A stretch of 64,000 bases of DNA from M3007 sp043764095 (GTDB taxonomy: Bacteria > Bacteroidota > Bacteroidia > Chitinophagales > Saprospiraceae). Each line of letters begins with the position of its first letter. Within the stretch, counting starts at the first letter, position 1. Positions 61,275 through 64,000 of the stretch are shown here, piece after piece. Location: positions 47,627 through 111,626 of the forward strand of contig JAYUKX010000124.1 of assembly GCA_043764095.1 (NCBI GenBank). The letters run 5' to 3'. Made by a program: the position numbers and the translations under genes. The notes beneath the pieces are model-generated. The model was not told where the DNA came from. It did not search any database and worked only from the letters and a program-made list of their open reading frames with translations.

Positions 61275-63872
61275 ATGACAAATTGGCATTTTATTAGCAA
61301 AGAGGAAGTACTCCAACATACCCATAGCCAAGTAGGTGGACTTTCTGCATCTCAATCGGCAACAGCGTTAAAAAAATATGGATCTAACGTACTGTTAGAA
61401 AAAAAGAAAAAACCTGCATGGTACATGTTTTTGCTGCAATTCAAGGAAACCATGATCTTGATTTTGTTGGCAGCGGCAGTAGTGTCGGGTATTGTCGGTG
61501 ATATAAAAGACATGATTGTTGTGTTGGTTATTGTCATATTAAATGCTATTGTTGGTTTTGTACAAGAATATCGAGCGGAAAAAGCGATGGAGGCATTAAA
61601 AAAAATGTCCCCATCTGTTGCAACTGTTTTGCGCGATGGGCGGCCGGAGGAAATAGATGCCTCCTTGCTTGTACCTGGCGATGTGGTGGTACTCAATACC
61701 GGCAATCTCGTTCCCGCCGACCTCCGGCTGCTGGAATGTATTGCACTAAAAATTGAGGAAGCATCGCTTACCGGCGAGTCGGAGGCCGTGGAAAAACAAA
61801 CAGCGCCCCTGCCTTCCCCTAAATTACCTATTGCCGACTGTACCAATATGGCATTCAAAAGCACCGTCGTTACTTATGGTCGAGGTAACGGTGTGGTAGT
61901 AGCAACCGGGATGGAAACGGAAATTGGCCAAATTGCCCAAATGTTGCAGGAAGACGACGAGATGACCCCGCTACAAAAGCGGCTCTCTGAATTTAGCAAA
62001 AAACTATCCCTAATCATTATTGGTATTTGTATTATTATCTTTATCGCAGGTATTATTCGAGGCGAAGAACCTTTAAAGATGCTTCTAACCGCTATTTCGG
62101 TTGCTGTAGCGGGTATTCCAGAGGCACTACCGGCGGTAGTTACCATCGCACTCGCCATTGGGGCAAGGCGGTTGGCGCATAAAAAAGCCTTGATCCGAAA
62201 ACTACCAGCCGTAGAAACGCTTGGGTCAATTACTTTTATTTGTACCGATAAAACAGGCACACTCACCCAAAACAAGATGACGGTGACTGAAACCTGGACA
62301 GATCAAACAGCACCCGAAGGATGGTCGCTTTCGAGCGCCGATGCCTTACTGTTGTGTATGGCGCTCAATCATAATGTCAAAAAAAATGAAAAAGGCGTGC
62401 CTATTGGCGAACCCACAGAACTCGCACTCGCTGCTTATGCTACTGCAAATTTGACGGCAATTGACCCCGAAAAATTACCGAGAACGGAGGAACTCCCTTT
62501 CGATGCAGAACGAAAAATGATGACGACCATTCACAAATGGAAGGATGGTAAATTTTTGGTGGTCACAAAGGGCGCATTGGAGTCTTTGCTAAAAATAAGT
62601 AAAAACACTAACACAGACATAACCACTACCGCCGATAAAATGGCAGAAAATGGGCTTCGGGTTTTGGCTTATGCTTACCGATTGGTAGATAGTATGCCCG
62701 CCGAAATCAATGATGCCAGTATGGAAAAGGATATGCAGATAATTGGTTTATGTGGCCTAATGGATCCGCCGCGAAAAGAAGTAGCACAAGCAATTACCAA
62801 CTGTATAAAAGCAGGAATTGTACCTGTGATGATTACTGGCGACAACCCAACAACAGCAACTGCCATAGCCCGACAAATAGGGTTACTGAGCAACCCAAAG
62901 GACAAAGTAGTTACAGGTGCAGAATTAGAAAAAATGTCAAAAGCCTCTTTTGCAAAAAATATTGAGTCCATAAAGGTATATGCTCGCGTTTCTCCAGCGC
63001 AAAAATTGCAAATAGTGAAAACATTACAGGCAAAAAATCACTTTGTAGCCATGACTGGCGATGGTGTCAATGATGCCCCTGCCCTACGGCGTGCAGATAT
63101 AGGTGTTGCAATGGGCATTATGGGAACGGATGTGACCAAAGAAGCCGCTGACATGATTTTGCTCGATGATAACTTTGCGACCATCATAAAGGCCGTCAAA
63201 GAAGGCAGACGCGTTTTTGCAAATATCCGCAAGTCTATTAAGTTTTTGCTTACTGGCAATAGTGGTGAAATTTGGACGATTGTACTCGCTATGTTCGTTG
63301 GGCTACCGATACCCTTACTCCCGATCCATATACTTTGGATCAACCTCGTAACCGATGGTCTTCCAGCCATGGCACTTGCTGTAGAACCCGCCGAAAAAGA
63401 CCTGATGAAAGAAGGCCCTCGTAACGCTGGTGAAAGCATATTTGCAAATGGCTTGGGTTGGCATGTATTATGGGTTGGTTTTTTGATTGGTGTCCTTTGC
63501 TTTAGCATACAACTTTGGGCACTGCAACACCAGGACCCAAAGTGGCAAACCTATATTTTTACGGTGCTGTGTTTCACCCAATTGGCTTATGTAATGGCGG
63601 TACGGAGCAACCACACTTTCCTATTTCAACAGGGTATCTTTAGTAATCCTAGTCTAATTTGGGTTGTACTGTTTACATTTGGGCTACAACTTTTGGTACT
63701 TTATGTGCCGCTTTTTCAGGGTATTTTTTCGACTCAGGCACTTAGTTTAAAGGAATTAGGTGGTTGTATTTTGGCCGCTTTATTGGTGTTCCATGCAGTA
63801 GAATTGGAGAAGTATATACGTGTAAAGATCAGGAAAAGGAGCGCGTTAAAGTTACAGGAGGAGGAGGAATGA
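61275..63872 (+). CDS. cation-translocating P-type ATPase, Ca2+-type
   Basis: An 865-residue inner-membrane ion pump of the P2 (SERCA/PMR1-like) group. It has the N-terminal cation-ATPase domain, the actuator T-G-E-S motif (SLTGESEAVE), the ion-site P-E-A-L-P in helix 4, the phosphorylation site Asp325 (C-T-D-K-T-G-T-L-T), the hinge TGDGVNDAPALRRADIGVAM, and helix 6 with WINLVTDGLPAMALAVEP. Calcium or another divalent/monovalent cation is exported; the exact ion cannot be told. The locus is bracketed by inverted copies of one repeat element. Confidence 0.94.
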   Translation: MTNWHFISKEEVLQHTHSQVGGLSASQSATALKKYGSNVLLEKKKKPAWYMFLLQFKETMILILLAAAVVSGIVGDIKDMIVVLVIVILNAIVGFVQEYRAEKAMEALKKMSPSVATVLRDGRPEEIDASLLVPGDVVVLNTGNLVPADLRLLECIALKIEEASLTGESEAVEKQTAPLPSPKLPIADCTNMAFKSTVVTYGRGNGVVVATGMETEIGQIAQMLQEDDEMTPLQKRLSEFSKKLSLIIIGICIIIFIAGIIRGEEPLKMLLTAISVAVAGIPEALPAVVTIALAIGARRLAHKKALIRKLPAVETLGSITFICTDKTGTLTQNKMTVTETWTDQTAPEGWSLSSADALLLCMALNHNVKKNEKGVPIGEPTELALAAYATANLTAIDPEKLPRTEELPFDAERKMMTTIHKWKDGKFLVVTKGALESLLKISKNTNTDITTTADKMAENGLRVLAYAYRLVDSMPAEINDASMEKDMQIIGLCGLMDPPRKEVAQAITNCIKAGIVPVMITGDNPTTATAIARQIGLLSNPKDKVVTGAELEKMSKASFAKNIESIKVYARVSPAQKLQIVKTLQAKNHFVAMTGDGVNDAPALRRADIGVAMGIMGTDVTKEAADMILLDDNFATIIKAVKEGRRVFANIRKSIKFLLTGNSGEIWTIVLAMFVGLPIPLLPIHILWINLVTDGLPAMALAVEPAEKDLMKEGPRNAGESIFANGLGWHVLWVGFLIGVLCFSIQLWALQHQDPKWQTYIFTVLCFTQLAYVMAVRSNHTFLFQQGIFSNPSLIWVVLFTFGLQLLVLYVPLFQGIFSTQALSLKELGGCILAALLVFHAVELEKYIRVKIRKRSALKLQEEEE

Positions 63873-63902
63873 TTAGATGTATAATGGTGCTCGCCTAAAT
63901 AC

Positions 63903-64000
63903 TTAAGGAATGGTGTCGAAATAAAGGTACAGATTGATGCACATCTTTTGCCCTCATATTTCCTCTTTTTCTACTTAAATAGGTAGGCTATTCGCGCAAA
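63903..64000. repeat. MITE-like element, copy 2, cut by the window edge
   Basis: It begins TAAGGAATGGTGTCGAAATA and matches the complement of 60541-60636 with only scattered differences, continuing to the window end. It starts 30 nt after the P-ATPase stop. Confidence 0.82.

Overview
The window is A+T-rich chromosomal DNA of a Bacteroidota bacterium, most likely of the Saprospiria/Chitinophagia type. The evidence is: a PorP/SprF protein of type IX secretion; a large surface protein ending in a gliding-motility (CHU_C / T9SS type B) domain; promoters with the Bacteroidota -7 element TAnnTTTG; a bacterial heptaprenylglyceryl/geranylgeranylglyceryl phosphate synthase; DUF5916 and Reg_prop proteins; and many small lipoproteins. 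No rRNA, tRNA, phage module, complete insertion sequence or CRISPR array was seen.

Layout. 1-9.5 kb: 5' part of a Reg_prop beta-propeller protein, a lipoprotein, galE-glpD-glpF (glycerol import and oxidation, no glycerol kinase beside it), then a converging pair porP/sprF-like plus XRE/M78-type regulator. 9.7-14 kb: stand-alone cytochrome oxidase subunit III, MFS+SDR operon, divergent fabG, a palindromic repeat cluster, PaiA-like acetyltransferase. 14.2-19.8 kb: tripartite RND efflux operon (TolC-like, lipoprotein adaptor, permease). 20-29.7 kb: accessory zone with a GIY-YIG-like/DUF4240 gene pair, orphan lipoproteins, bestrophin with HxlR regulator, a secreted LRR protein, a secreted protein without visible sorting domain, and an Rpn-like PD-(D/E)XK nuclease. 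29.8-34.4 kb: operon of CHU_C surface protein, GGGP synthase and Tat-exported oxidoreductase. 34.7-44.1 kb: rpmH/rnpA, BlaI-type repressor, DUF5916 outer-membrane protein, rfbC, beta-CASP nuclease, nfu, flippase. 44.1-61 kb: signalling and stress region with two hybrid kinases (one fused to CheB and CheR), two single-domain response regulators, an AraC-type regulator, a glycosyltransferase/PIG-L operon, a Dps/iron permease/AI-2E operon and small envelope proteins. 61.2-63.9 kb: Ca2+-type P-ATPase.

The most notable observation is a shared promoter architecture in the last region. Four minus-strand promoters (response regulator at 45.36 kb, the AraC-type regulator at 53.35 kb, a coiled-coil lipoprotein at 57.86 kb, a small membrane protein at 61.03 kb) each carry two direct copies of a TTACATAATT-like box exactly 21 bp apart, the nearer one exactly 22 nt upstream of the -7 element. 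That is the geometry expected for an AraC-family activator, and the AraC-type gene inside the cluster is an obvious candidate regulator. The fourth site also lies in front of the P-ATPase on the other strand. This would be a local stress/envelope regulon that can be read directly from the DNA.

The intergenic regions are also rich in non-coding palindromic, MITE-like elements: at least six unrelated families, some with terminal inverted repeats, and one present in inverted orientation on both sides of the P-ATPase locus.
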